Assembly: GCF_014633365.1 (NCBI RefSeq)
Contig: NC_068349.1
Span: 15,824,753 to 15,888,752, forward strand
Source: Diospyros lotus
Taxonomy: Eukaryota > Streptophyta > Magnoliopsida > Ericales > Ebenaceae
DNA: 64,000 bases
Direction of reading: 5' to 3'
The notes below the pieces were generated by a model. That model did no database searches, was not told the DNA's origin, and worked only from the letters and a program-made list of their open reading frames with translations. Shown here one piece after another: positions 1 through 11,369 of this stretch; positions within the stretch are counted from its first letter, which is position 1; the number at the start of each line of letters is the position of its first letter. The translations under genes and the position numbers were made by a program.

Positions 1-3000
1 TATCATGTAGTATTTGTTTCAAACACATATTTAAGAGTATAACACTACAAAAGTAGCAAAGAAATAACCCATGCCTCTCACAAGTCTAATAAACATACAT
101 GTTACAAACATATATTGTTTCCCTTGCAATAATTTTTTATTTTCTTTACAAGGGAGTGGGTAAGAGATGTTTACATAAGACAGTGAGATAAGCACTTTGG
201 GAAGTAACAACAGGAACCAATATGCTTGGAGACCTCTCAAAGAGTGAAAGAGAGAGAACCAAAGCAATGGTAGAAGCAGCAAAATATATAGTCTTGGGAT
301 CAGAGCACTTAATCTTTAGTCCAGAAAATGGCTAGAAGATATAAGGGAGAATAAAGAGAATTGTGATAAAAGGGTATGAACTCTGACCACTTGTAGATGC
401 TAAGAAATCCTGCTGGGCATGCTTTCTCGAGTTCAAGGGTTGTGAGCTACAGCCCAATTCGTAGTTTTCATTATGAACATCACCCAGATAGGCCTTTATG
501 ATCTGTTGACCCTTGTTTGAGAGGAATAGTTTGATTCATTCAACAGCACCCTAGCTCTTAGGGAAAAAGAAAAAGAATATTTGTCTTAGAGCACCTCTCT
601 CACAATAAAGCCAATGTATCACTAGCTAAACTTCTCAACCCCTCCCATCTATCAATTAAACCTCCTTCCCTCTCTTGGAAGCGGCTAGGTCAACTTTTCC
701 CCTCACTCAAACTTAGAAGCGTAAGCTAGAAAAGAATGCCCGTATACGTTGATTACAACTGAGGAGGGTCTATGTATAGTTTTTCCTCTTGAGAATGAAC
801 AATTTAGATGTATTTGATCCTACAATTGAAATACAATCTTAGAGTGGCTTGAATAAAAAGATAACTACTACTCTTTATACTTATCTACCTCATAAGAATG
901 TCTGGCATAAAGAGAACTATTCTACATGCTTATTAATGCAGCATAAGAAATATCTCTCATATGACTATTTGGTCACCAACAGACAACTTCCATGGCAGTG
1001 TCCATGCAAATCTCTTCAATTTGCCTTTTCTATACCTTGACTATTATAGTTCCCCTTGTTGACACAACGTGGGAGTCTTTTATTTTTGGATGGTATGAAC
1101 AGATAGCTGACATGAAAGACTAGAAAAATCTTCATCCACAATGGAGGATTGATCTTATATGCACAATTGTCCCCTTTTTTTCCTTTACTATCATGACCAG
1201 TCCCTCATTCTTAAATCCTCATCCCCTGTCTCATCCGCAAATGAACCTGCATTGATCCAACAGCAATTTGGCAGGTACTTGATCTCTTGCCTTGAAGTGT
1301 ACTGATCTCCTATCAGATATGCCCATTTCTTCATCTCCCTTAAGAAAGATTGAAGAAGAAACGAAAGCAAAGAGAGGGAGAGAGAGAGAGAGATCACCAG
1401 ATATCAATCAAAAGTATTAATTTCTGAATACATTGAAAGTCAATTTATAGGCTAAAATTCAATCCTAACTTAAGCATAATTAACCTAATTACAATTATCT
1501 TAACACAATAAATAAAAGATAAAACCTAACAAGAAGATAAAGTCTAAAAATCCAAAACCTAAACAAAATATCGTAAATAACTAAATGTCCTATCATAATT
1601 ACCCTAGCTATAATTATTCTAACAAAATAAATAAAATCATAAAAATTTAAATCCAAATTTGAGTTTTATGTAGACTCGTGTCAGTGGTAGTTGAGCATTA
1701 TCGTCATTGCTGTCACCAACTCACTCAGAGAGGAACTTGCTGCTACATAGCTTGCTTCTAAACTAAGAGTTGGATGTCCAATCTGTTGATGAAATCTGTT
1801 ACAGCAACGGCGATGATGCTTGACCTGCTGCTTGAGGATGGGAATTTTCTGCTGCTGCATGTCAACTCTTAACCCTTCTTTCACCCTTATTCTCAACCTA
1901 AGTACGAGGTGTTACAAAAATCATTCAAATCAATGCAAAATAATCTAAATTATTTGAAGTTCATAATAAAGAAAAATTTACAATAACTCCACAATACCTT
2001 CAATAATAAATCATATTATCATAATACCATTAACATAAATAAAATCTATAATAACTCTATCAAAAGAACAATAAACCATAGTATGAGCATAAATAAAGTT
2101 TACAAGAACTCCATAATAGTAATAGTAAGAAACCATGGGATGAACATAAATAAGGTTTACAGCAACTCTATAAAAGCAATTTACATAATACTTGTTGGAA
2201 CAGGGTGGCCCATGTACTCTATCGCCACGCAAAATCCCTATTCAAATTAAGACAAGAATCCACAATCAAAAGAGCATTGACCTTGCCCCAATTGGGCAGG
2301 GTGGGAACCCGAACAGGTCAAGTAAAATGCCCATCCCTATATGCACCCACTTATCTTCATTACACCACCTTCTTACTAATATACAATAGAATGGTCCAAG
2401 TACCAAGACCAAAAGTTCTTTTCGTTGATGAAGACAAACTATGGGCATTGACCATCGGGAAGAGTCAAAACTTCAAGAGCTCTCTTTTCTAGTCCCTCTA
2501 ACCATATCCTCACATGTATTCACAAACTAGAACCCAAGCCTTTTAAGTTTAATGTCCTATAAACTCTTTCATTGAGCAACCATGCTCTAAATATAGGTCC
2601 AGAGGCCATAGATATTTATCCAGACCCTTTAGTTATGCTTTAATTTGTTTTCCTTCACTTGACAAGCAATAAAAACATAAAGCTTTCCAACTCAGACAAG
2701 ACTGGGAACACACATAGCAAGCTAAGACTTCCAATATTCCACATTTGTCGAGTTCAGCTCTAGTTACCTTTCCCAAGTTCTCATTATGTTCCTTTTTTAT
2801 TCTTATTGCTCATCTTCTCTTTCCTGTTATAACTATCAAAAATTAAGTTTCTATGTGCAACCTCATGCATGTATATCATTATTTCTTTGTGTTTTGTCTT
2901 CATCAAACACAAGCAATCCCTTCTTCTAAGGTATTGTAGTAGTTTAATGAGACAAATAAGACAATGTATTCAAACCACAAAAGAAAATACTTCAGCCACT

Positions 3001-3940
3001 CCTCAGTAATTTTACAATCAATCTTGTTTCAAGTGAAAAGCCATCAGAATCATGTTGCTTGGTAGTTTGATTCCCAAGCTGAGCAAATCTACATTAAGCC
3101 AACTAATTGCACGTTAAGAATAGCATTAAAAAATGAATTCAGAAGTAAAAAGACCATAATACAGTGCTAGAGACACTTACAATCAGCAATGGCCACTGAC
3201 ATCAATGGCCTAGAGCCATCATACTGCATACTAACCCTCCTGTTGACAGAAGCATTCATAATGACCAGATGAAAACTTAGATTCGCAAGTGATTCTAAGA
3301 CTATATCGAAATGAGAATTTTATTTCAGAATGGTTAAATAACAGTAGCACTAGTTCAAAAACTTAGACATCCATCTAACTAGGCCCATATCATTTCAAAT
3401 TTAAACCAAACATTCACCAAATCAAGATTGAAAGAAGGGCCTTTAAGGTTGTGGTTTCCATATTTTTATTTTCTTTGTTTTTTCCGTTTTTATAACCAAA
3501 AATAATGGAAATTTGGATAATTCATTTACTTTAAAGTACTACACTAACGATTTTTTGAACCACTGAAGCATCATTTAATTGTTTTCTAAAACTGGGAAAT
3601 TTTGAGATGAATTCTCCAAACAGATTGCAAAACAGTTCCTTCAATGAGTTCTGAGTTTTCAGATTATCCAAAGAACACAACAAAAAAAAAAATGGCAATC
3701 ATAACCAACCGTTCCTTAAAATGCTACTGCCTTTCATCACAAAGAAGCGATGGTTACAGAAAAATATTATTCAGAGACAAAAAGAAGCGATGAACCTTGA
3801 CACGGCATCAACATACAACCATGTTCAAAACAACACTAAATAAATGAGAAGATGATTCCAATACCTGAAACCCCAAAACTAGAAAGACGACATTTCACAT
3901 GAATCGTGGAATTCCATCCGAATAGGAAAATTAAAGAGAA
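1..3940. other. spacer or long intron left of the PUX-like exon
   Basis: No convincing coding region was found here on either strand; the open frames are short, lack known motifs and overlap each other. Since a PUX-like first exon ends at 3946 on the minus strand with a good splice donor, at least part of this stretch is probably its first intron, but I found no second exon. The stretch contains a GA microsatellite near 1371-1395 and a degenerate tandem array at 1977-2190. The AT-rich block 1400-1650 has a TATAAATTG-like motif on the minus strand (about 1441-1455) and looks like eroded LTR DNA, without definable ends. Confidence 0.4.
1977..2190. repeat. degenerate tandem repeat, about 56-bp unit
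   Basis: The phrase cataaataaa followed by a tttaca/aactc-like stretch recurs at 2034, 2088 and 2145, giving a 54-57 bp period. A weaker fourth copy starts near 1977. Copies differ by several substitutions. No function is suggested by the sequence. Confidence 0.6.
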
Positions 3941-3945
3941 TCCAC

Positions 3946-4026
3946 CTGGAGCTTCCGAACGGCCACCGCTTCGGGAACGCCGGTGACGATGATGAAAGTG
4001 TCGACTGCTTCTTGTTCAGGTCTCAT
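3946..4026 (-). CDS. first coding exon of a plant UBX-domain (PUX12/SAY1-like) protein
   Basis: The exon reads from ATG at 4026 down to 3946 and gives 27 codons beginning MRPEQEAVDTF and ending VAVRKLQ. It is followed at once by GTGGAT, a plausible phase-0 splice donor. The pattern (E)AxDTFxxxTGxxEAVAxxKL is the start of the UBA-like helix found at the extreme N terminus of plant PUX proteins of the SAY1 group, which bind ubiquitin and the CDC48/p97 ATPase. In that family the next exon should encode an EHGGxLNxAVNxHF-like helix; I could not find it to the left, so it is either beyond a long intron or lost. The 5' UTR runs only about 80 bp before it meets the LTR of a copia element, so the native promoter has been displaced. 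The identification rests on a short match; a gene remnant is possible. Confidence 0.5.
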
Positions 4027-4106
4027 CTTTCCAGAAGAAAGGTTCGATTGTTGAACTATGTTTGGAGGGTCTCGCTGAACGAGAAGCGTCTACCGAATGC
4101 AAATGT

Positions 4107-4387
4107 TGAGAAACGTACCGAGAAAGAGAATGTTCATTTTTTTCAAAATTATATAAATATATTTGATAAAAATTATTGAATATAGTAATAAATAAAATAC
4201 CAGAATATAATGGTGTTCAGCCAATTTAGTCCACGTCATCGTCAGACACCACCAAAAACACTTCACTAATATTTAAGGAGACAATAATACAATTTGTGGG
4301 ATGATTTTCTAAACAAGGAAGCCCCTTTCGTACAAAAATCTACAACCTCCCAACTTACTCATTCAAGGGATTGGGAGAAAGCCATCA
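4107..4387 (-). repeat. 3' LTR of the copia element
   Basis: It aligns with 10090-10382 over shared blocks such as ttgaatatag, tttgtgggatgatttt and gccatca at the right end. On the minus strand the LTR would start TGATGGC and end near ...TCTCA. The position equivalent to the TATA box of the other LTR (gtataaaa) is mutated here to gtacgaaa. The purine-rich stretch just upstream on the minus strand (GGTGGAGATTTG, around 4388-4405) fits a polypurine tract. The left limit is uncertain by about 20 bp. Confidence 0.7.
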
Positions 4388-4639
4388 AAATAACAAATCT
4401 CCACCTTAACAAATCTTTCAAATTTCAACCAAATTCCTCCAAATTCTATCTAAATAAACTATCATCAGTAGTCTCTTTAAATGCACTTTGTATTATGAAC
4501 TTCAACTACTAAGGATATTAATCAAATCCAAACAATGTTGAAATTTGACCACCATCACTATCTTAGTAATCATATTAGTAGAATTTTCAATGGTCTGGAT
4601 CTTCTGAATTTGTATCTCTCATTCTTCCAAAATTTCTCG

Positions 4640-5839
4640 TACAAAGTGATATCTCACTTTGATATGCTCCATTCTTACATGATAAACTTAATTTTTTGCT
4701 AAATGAATAGCACTCTAAGTGTCACAATATACCTTAATGTACTTCTAACCAACTCTCAATTCATCAAGCAACCCATAAAGTCAAACTGCTTCCTTTACGG
4801 CCTCTACAACTGCTATATACTCTGCTTCTGTTGTAGATAAAGTAACTGTAGACTATAAGATAAACTTTCAACTGGCTGTTGCCTTTGCTAAAGTGAATAC
4901 ATAACTAGTCGTAGATCGACATTTATCTAAAACACCAACATAGTTGAAATCACAATAACCAACTATGTATTTACCCACTTTCTCATCCCGCTTAAATACT
5001 AAACCAACACTACGGTATTCAGAATATATCGTAAAATTCATTTCACATCTTGTTAATGTTCCTTTCCAGGATCATGCATATACCTGCTGACAACTCCAAC
5101 TACTTGTGAAATATCGGACCTTGTACACACTATAACATACAAAACTTTTGACATATACTCCCGCTTCGCAGCACTCTTTAGAGATAAAGATGCACTAAGT
5201 TTGAAATGTGGAGCTAACGGGGTACTAATAAGTTTTGACTTTTCATTCGTGACAAACGTTGTAGTACTTTTTTCGAATATGTTTTCTGAGTCAAACAAAG
5301 CTTTCCTCTTTTCTTGTCTCTGATTATCTTCATCCCGAGAATCTACTTGACTTCACCCAAATCTTTCATTCCGAACTCCTAATTCAGTTAAGCCTTCAAT
5401 TTTTCAATTGCTTTACTATTCTTTAAAGCCATCAACATATCATCAACGTACAGAAGAAGATAGATAAAAGATTCATCTTGTAGCTTGCGCAAATACGCAC
5501 AGAGATCATATTTACTTCTTGTGTACCTTTGCCCCAACATAAACTTGTCAAATTGTTTGTACCATTGTCTCAAAGATTACTTCAATCCGCACAACGATTT
5601 GTTTAGTTTGCAAATCCAATTTTCTTTACAAGCAACCCTAATCCTTCTAGCTAAGTCATATAGATTTTCTTTTCCAAATCATTGTGTAGAAACGTGGTTT
5701 TCACATCCATTTGAACTAGTTCCAAATCCAATTGCACTATCAAGGCCAACAAAATTCTAATGGAGAAATGTTTCACAACTAGAGAAAAAACTTCATTATA
5801 GTCAATGTCTTCCGTCTGAGCATAGCCTTTAGCCACCAA
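4640..5839 (-). pseudogene. copia reverse transcriptase and RNase H (broken)
   Basis: On the minus strand, 5839-5651 carries the start of the copia reverse transcriptase (MVAKGYAQ, QMDVKTTFLH). The part at 5573-5388 carries the catalytic YVDDM, still intact, and 5298-5053 carries the connection to RNase H (STPLAPHFKLS, GVVSRYMHDPGKEH). Further down to about 4640 the RNase H motifs GYCDFNY and LSTTEAEYIA can be read with stops between them. The segments lie in different frames and are separated by stop codons, so no polyprotein can be made. This enzyme would copy the element's RNA into DNA in cytoplasmic particles. Confidence 0.85.
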
Positions 5840-6210
5840 CCTTGTATTAGAGCGAACATCATTATTGTCAAGAAATTCTCCGTTCTTTGCATATACTCAT
5901 TTGCATCAAATTAACTTCTTTCCCTTCGGTAAGTTAGTTAGCCTCTATGTCTCATTCTTTTGAAGGGATTGCATTTCTTCATTCATGGCTTTTCTCTACT
6001 TTTCATTTTTTGAACTTTAAACAGCTTCATTATAAGTGGCAGGAATGTCATGATGCATAGGCCACCATATTAACAAAATGAGCATAGGATACCATATCAA
6101 CAAAATGAGCAAGTTTGCGAATCTCCTGTCGTGGCCTTCCTATTGCAATTGATTTCTATTGCTATGGAGGTTCTTGGGTCGGAACCTCTTATTCATCTGA
6201 CGACTCCTCT

Positions 6211-8547
6211 TGTAACGCCCCATTTTCTTGGGCGCATTATAACTTGAAACAATTTTGGGACAATAATTTTTTTCAATACTACTAAAACTAAATCATATCA
6301 TTACTCTTATCCATCCTAAAATTTCTATACATTTTCTCGAAAGAGAATCATCATAAACATTAAATACAAAAGCTAGAATCGAACCTAACATCCTAACATT
6401 AATCATAAATCAGTTCTTACATCATCATTAACCATAGGGTTATGCATCATCATTTCTCAAAACGTTTAGAATTTAAAGTAACAGAACTTAAATACATGGA
6501 TTATATATCATACATTCAATTCATCGTGCACTTTGCTAAGTGTCATTCTATGCCTCAACCATCCTCGTATCTGCTACAATCTCCATCTAGAACATTTGAA
6601 TATTATAAGGACAAAGCCCAAGTTAGATGATGAATCATCTAAGTAAGGGAATAATAAACATATTTCGTACATAAATGTAAAATGCAACATATCCTTTTCC
6701 ATTTCCTTTTGGTTTGAGCCAACTGTACCTTATTGCTACTCCCTATTTTCACAGCCTCATTACCAGGTCGAAGTATATGGGTGCACCCTTGGTAGAGCAG
6801 CGGTCCCGACTCGTACTCTCAAACCCTTATGCGATGCATAATCAATAATATCATCGTGTTCATATGCATATTTCATCATCAATACATGTAAATGCAATCT
6901 ATATGAACATATTCACATCAAGACATGGCAACATGATAAAACCATTTACATAAAATTGAGTTTTGGGAAAATCACTTACAAACCAAGTCTTTTCATAAAA
7001 CTAAATATAGTTGGGAAGTACCACTTACCTTGCAAAAAGATAATTTTGCCCTTAGCATAATTTTGCCTCAAATTCGCGTCAAACTTCCAATCGTACTCAA
7101 TTATGAACCTTGACGTACCTTAGGCATCATAATTACCTAAGAAAATCAAATTTCTAATTTTCTCTAATTTTCCTAATTTCTCTCATTTCCTCTTATTATT
7201 TCCTCAAAATTATGAAATAAATACTTTCTCGTAAAATTTTCTCATTTTTTCTTCACAATAATTCTTAAAACAATATTCCTAAACGCTAGAAATTTTCTCA
7301 TAATTTTCAGAATCCATGTTTAATTTATTGTCATTTTCTCTTTGATTTTTAAGCATCTATTACCTCAAAAAACAATTCATAATAAATACTAATCATGCAT
7401 TTCTCTTTCAATTTCATCACCAAAAATTATAAAATATCATTCTCATATTTTTGAAAATTTTGAAGAAATTATCAAAGATAACTCACCTTCCCGTGGAGCA
7501 ATTCGGTATTCTTCTATACTGCGATGAAGCCGCGATTTGCATATCCAACGCTGCCTTCTACTACAAATTTCACACAAACTACTAAACCCAGCCTATAGGA
7601 TTTTTCTAGAAATTTTTTGATAATTTTCTCTCTATATATATATTTTTCTTTTTTTTTCTTTCTCTTTTTCAAATCTCTCTCTTACTCTCAAATCTTTCTT
7701 TTAACCTTTCTCCTTCTAATTTAAGTCCTCAAAGCTTTCAAGTTTTCTCTATTTATAAGAGGTTGAATTAAGTTTAACATAATTGTAGTGACCCATTATC
7801 TTTAATTATTTTGTCACATTTCTTAATTATTTTCCACTAAATCTCACTCATAATCTTTAATTATTTGTCAACACCCTACTTTGTCTCCCACATTTCTTAA
7901 TTATTTTACCCATTATCTTTGATTATTTGTCCACACTCTACTTTGTCTCTTATATTCTCAATTGTTTCACCCATTATCTTTAATTATTTTGTCATATTTC
8001 CTAATTATTTTTCACTAAATCTCACACATAATCTTTAATTATTTGTCCACACCCTACTTTGTCTCCCACATTTCTTAATTATTTCATCCATTATCTTTGA
8101 TTATTTGTCCACACTCTACTTTGTCTCCCATATTTCTCAATTATTTCACCCATTATCTTTAATTATTTTGACACCTTTCTTAATTATTTCCCATTAAATC
8201 TCACCCATAATATTTAATTATTTATCCACACCTTACTTTCTCTTTCACATTTCTCAATTATTTCACCCATTATCTTTAATTATTTTGTCACCTTAATTAT
8301 TTTTCATTAAATCTTCTTTTAAATAGATTATTCTTTTATTTAATTCATTAATTTTAAGCCTACTAACTCTAAGCCCATTTACTTAGCCTAGTCCATTAAC
8401 TTTAAACTCATTTATTTAGCCTTTTCTTTTTCAGCTTAGCCCACTAACTCTAAGCCTATTAATTTTTTTCAATTATAATCTCTAATTGATGTCAAAAATA
8501 ACATACAAAATTAATTACTATTATTCTCAAAATACTAGGATATTACA
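6211..8547 (-). mobile_element. solo LTR (Ty3/gypsy-like) nested in the copia element
   Basis: The block begins TGTAACGCCCC and ends GGATATTACA, so both ends are TG...CA. It is flanked by an exact 5-bp duplication, CCTCT (6206-6210 and 8548-8552). It has no coding capacity. The minus orientation is favoured: that strand would start TGTAATATCC and end GGGGCGTTACA, typical of plant gypsy LTRs, and has a TATAAATAG box at about 7749-7757. A solo LTR arises when the two LTRs of a full element recombine and delete the interior. A short non-autonomous element without internal genes is the alternative. Confidence 0.8.
7792..8310. repeat. tandem repeat of about 179 bp inside the solo LTR
   Basis: The phrase cccattatctttaattattt starts at 7792, 7970, 8149 and 8265. 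The spacing is 178, 179 and 116 bp, so the last unit has an internal deletion. Each unit itself contains two related halves (tttaattatttgtccacac... and tttgattatttgtccacac...). All copies are AT-rich and differ by only a few changes, which suggests recent amplification relative to the LTR. Confidence 0.85.
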
Positions 8548-8802
8548 CCTCTATTGCAGAAGTGTCTCCATCTGATTCATCATTTACTACTGAGATAATG
8601 ATTCTTCTATCAAACTCTATATGTCTTGGAATATTCTCCACTTGCTATGGAGCATCATCAATCTACCCCACATTTGTTACCTTATTTAAGATGGAAGATT
8701 TATCAAAGGTAACATCTCTACTAAAGATTATCTTCTTCGATTTTAGACACCAGAGCTAATATCCCTTTACCCCAAAAGTGATCCCCATGAACAATGCTTT
8801 CT

Positions 8803-9942
8803 TTACTCTTGGATCCAACTTGGATTCCTTAACATGGTAGTATGCAGTGGAACCAAACACATGTAAGGAATTGTATTCATTAGTAGGTTCTCTAAACCAC
8901 ACCTCAAAAGGTGTTTTTCCACAATTAGTAATCGATGGAAATCAATTAATGAGGTGACTCCCATATGCCACAGCTCAGCCAAAAATTGTCTTCCCAATCC
9001 AACATTGGACAACATACATCAAACCTTCTCCAGCAACGTTCGGTTCATGAGCTCTACCACCCCATTCTGTTGAGGTGTATCTCTAACTATGAAGTGTCGA
9101 ACAATACCTTCATCTTGGTAGACTTTGTCAAATAGATCATTTCTATATTCACCACCATTATCTGTTCTAAGTCATTTAATCCTTCTTCCAGTCTAAGTTT
9201 TCACCATATTTTTCTATTTAAGGAAACATCCCAACACTTCATCATCTTTCTAAAAAAATACACCTATACTCTTTGGGAATAATCATCAATAAAGGTAACA
9301 TAGTAGTGTTTACCTCCCATAGATACTGTATTGGATGGTCTCCACACATCTGGATGAACATAATCCAGAATACCCTTGGTATCATGGATTGCAGTGCCAA
9401 ATTTCACTCTCATCTGCTTCCCCTTGGCATAGTGCTCACAAAAGTTAAATTTGCAGATCTTGATGCCTTCCAACAATCCTTGCTTGGCTAAAATTTGTAA
9501 GGATTTTTCACCTGCATGTCCTAAACGCATATGCCATAGTTTAGTTGCTTTTGTATCCATGTCATCATTAGAAACTACTAATGTTGTTGTCCTAACAACT
9601 ACATTACCCCTGATAGTAATACAAGTTATTCTTCTTTCGAATCCCTTTCATCAATTCAAGTGCACCAGATATCACCTTCATAACTCCATTTTCTAAAATT
9701 ACTTTAAGTCTCTTGGATTCTAAAGTTCTCACAGAAATGAGATTCTTTGTCAGACTCGGCACATATCTCAAATCTGTCAATATTCTAGTTGATCTATCAT
9801 GATTCCTCAAATGAATTGTTCTAACTCCAGTTGTTTCACAAGTTGTGTCATTTGTTGTGTAAACAATTCTTCCATCAAAATCTTGAAAGTCAAAGAACCA
9901 GTCCCGATTGGGACGCATATGGTGGCTGCAACCTGAATCCAA
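8803..9942 (-). pseudogene. copia protease, GAG-pre-integrase and integrase (broken)
   Basis: At 9942-9604 (minus) a frame opens with the aspartic-protease motif DSGCSHHM and runs on through LRYVPSLTKNLISV, typical of the copia protease region. At 9560-9264 follows the GAG-pre-integrase signature LWHMRLGHAGEKSL and the start of the integrase core, DVWRPS...YYVTFIDDYSQRV, in which the first catalytic Asp is visible. The part 9015-8803 holds a later part of integrase. Stops and frame changes separate the blocks. The integrase would insert the DNA copy into the genome. Confidence 0.85.
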
Positions 9943-10071
9943 AAGTCAAGCACCAGAATAGCTTGTTAAAGGCGTAAGAACCAGTGAAAGGTTCAACCAT
10001 TCATTATCAAACTCAACTACATTTGAGATAGCTTTCCACTACTACAACCACAAAGCGTACTAAGAAACCTT

Positions 10072-10084
10072 GGCTCTAATACCA
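10072..10084 (-). other. primer-binding site of the copia element
   Basis: The minus strand reads TGGTATTAGAGCC, one base away from TGGTATCAGAGCC, the usual site for initiator tRNA-Met in plant copia elements. It lies five bases inside the LTR end at 10090. It fixes the element's direction and the inner boundary of the 5' LTR. Confidence 0.85.
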
Positions 10085-10089
10085 ATTAT

Positions 10090-10382
10090 TGAGAAAATCG
10101 GGCTATTTTTTCCAAAATCATACAAATGTACTCGACAAAAACTATTGAATATAGCAACAAATAAAACACCCTAATATAATGAGGTTCAACCAATTTATCC
10201 TACATCCTCGAATGCCACCAAAAACAACTTCACTAATATCTAAAGAGAGAAATAAAAAAAGATAGCGAGAGAAGAATACAAATTGTGGGATGATTTTTCA
10301 AATAGGGGGAAGGCCCTTTTATACAAATCTACAACCTACCAATCCACTCATTTATCGATGTGGGATTGGGAAAAAGCCATCA
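10090..10382 (-). repeat. 5' LTR of the copia element
   Basis: On the minus strand it starts TGATGGCTTTTTCCC, has a TATAAAA box near 10317-10324 and ends GATTTTCTCA next to the primer-binding site. It is about 293 bp, clearly diverged from its partner at 4107-4387, which indicates an old insertion. Confidence 0.75.
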
Positions 10383-10837
10383 AAACAATAGAAAAACATG
10401 GAATGGAGTGTGATTTCTATTAGTAGAGGGACAAAACCAAGTTTGGTAGGCTAAACGAGAATGGTCGTGGCGTTCCTACAATGTCCCATGTGCATTTTAA
10501 ATTCCAACAAAATTATCTTCTTGGCTATCATTTGCAATATAAAGTTGAAATGGGTGAAAATTCAATTTTAATTTTGCGTCTTGTGAATGGATGCCCTTGT
10601 GCAGCGATTAAATTGGAATAATTAAATAGAATCGAATCAATTAAAATTGTCAATTTAATTTAAACTAAAAATTGATTTGATTTTATTGAATTAATCAAAT
10701 CAATCGAATGCTCATCTTTAGCGGATGATGCATAGTTAAAATGGTAATTTTACCTTTAAAAATTATAATTTATCAAATTTTAAAAATAAATTATAATCCC
10801 TTACCAATTATTTAGGTCACTCTGTTATAGATAATTC
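10383..10837. other. short AT-rich spacer
   Basis: No gene was found. If the copia element interrupted the PUX-like gene's promoter, the original upstream sequence of that gene should resume here. A stretch around 10620-10700 is a run of short attga/tcaat words with weak mirror symmetry, possibly a small eroded element. Confidence 0.4.
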
Positions 10838-11217
10838 ATAGTTTACTCTTTGATAGTCTTTGTTAATCAATACATGAATTGAAAAAAAATAGAATATAGA
10901 AAGTATTTCAGATAAAAGTATTTTTTATTGTGTTTGCTAAATTTATCTGACAACTCTCTGAAAAAAAGTCACGTGACTTATTATCTAGATATTTTTAAAT
11001 AAATTTATCTCTACTCTTCTAGATAAATTTATCTGGCACCTTACAAATAAAAAAAAAATGACCCATATGTCTCCCAGTACATTTCAAAAAAATTTAACAA
11101 ATAGTCTGATAAAAAATTTATAACATTTCCCAACATTATCATAACCATTCCATATTTTGATTTGAAAAACATTACAACCTTATCTTACTCATTTTAACAA
11201 ATGCTATCTTAATATTT
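10838..11217 (+). mobile_element. MITE copy 1 (about 380 bp)
   Basis: This non-coding block is directly repeated in the two halves 11256-11369 and 24006-24241 that flank the MULE. Shared stretches include aatttatctga, tcac(g/a)tgact, aaatttatctct, tttaacaaa and the end tcttactcatttt(a/g)acaaatgctatct. It shows the uninterrupted form of the same element and so gives the map of where the MULE entered copy 2. Its right terminus is clear; its left terminus is eroded. Confidence 0.65.
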
Positions 11218-11255
11218 AAAATTAGTTATTTAGTTATATTCAACAACCTTATCAA

Positions 11256-11369
11256 CTAAGGTAGTGTTTATTAACCAAGATATAGATTAGAAAAAGTGAG
11301 ATATAGAAAATATTCCAGACAAAAGTGTTTTACATTATGTTTGTTAAATTTATCTGACTATCTTTGAAA
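11256..11369 (+). mobile_element. MITE copy 2, left part (interrupted by the MULE)
   Basis: The left end CTAAGGTAGTGTTTATTAA is an imperfect inverted match to the right end of the other part (on the opposite strand CTTAGATAGCATTTGTCAA). A TCAA tetramer precedes the left end (11252-11255) and follows the right end (24242-24245), possibly the remains of a target duplication. The element is non-coding. The family is probably hAT-like, but this is a guess from the termini. Confidence 0.65.

Larger units (their letters stand above)
4107..10382 (-). mobile_element. decayed Ty1-copia retrotransposon (minus strand) split by a solo LTR
   Basis: Two similar, diverged LTRs bound this element: about 4107-4387 and 10090-10382. 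Read on the minus strand the order is LTR, PBS, protease, GAG-pre-integrase, integrase, reverse transcriptase, RNase H, LTR, which is the copia order. A primer-binding site complementary to initiator tRNA-Met (with one change) lies at 10072-10084. Only about 130 bp separate the PBS from the protease, so most of gag is deleted. A 2,337-bp solo LTR is inserted at 6211-8547 between integrase and reverse transcriptase. All reading frames carry stops and frameshifts. No clear target duplication was recovered, so outer ends are approximate. Confidence 0.85.

Noticed and set aside
3182..3245. Exon-like minus-strand stretch reading RRVSMQYDGSRPLMSVAIAD with AG before and GT after
   Set aside because: It does not match the expected second exon of a PUX protein and no family was recognised. 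Length and splice-like ends can arise by chance.
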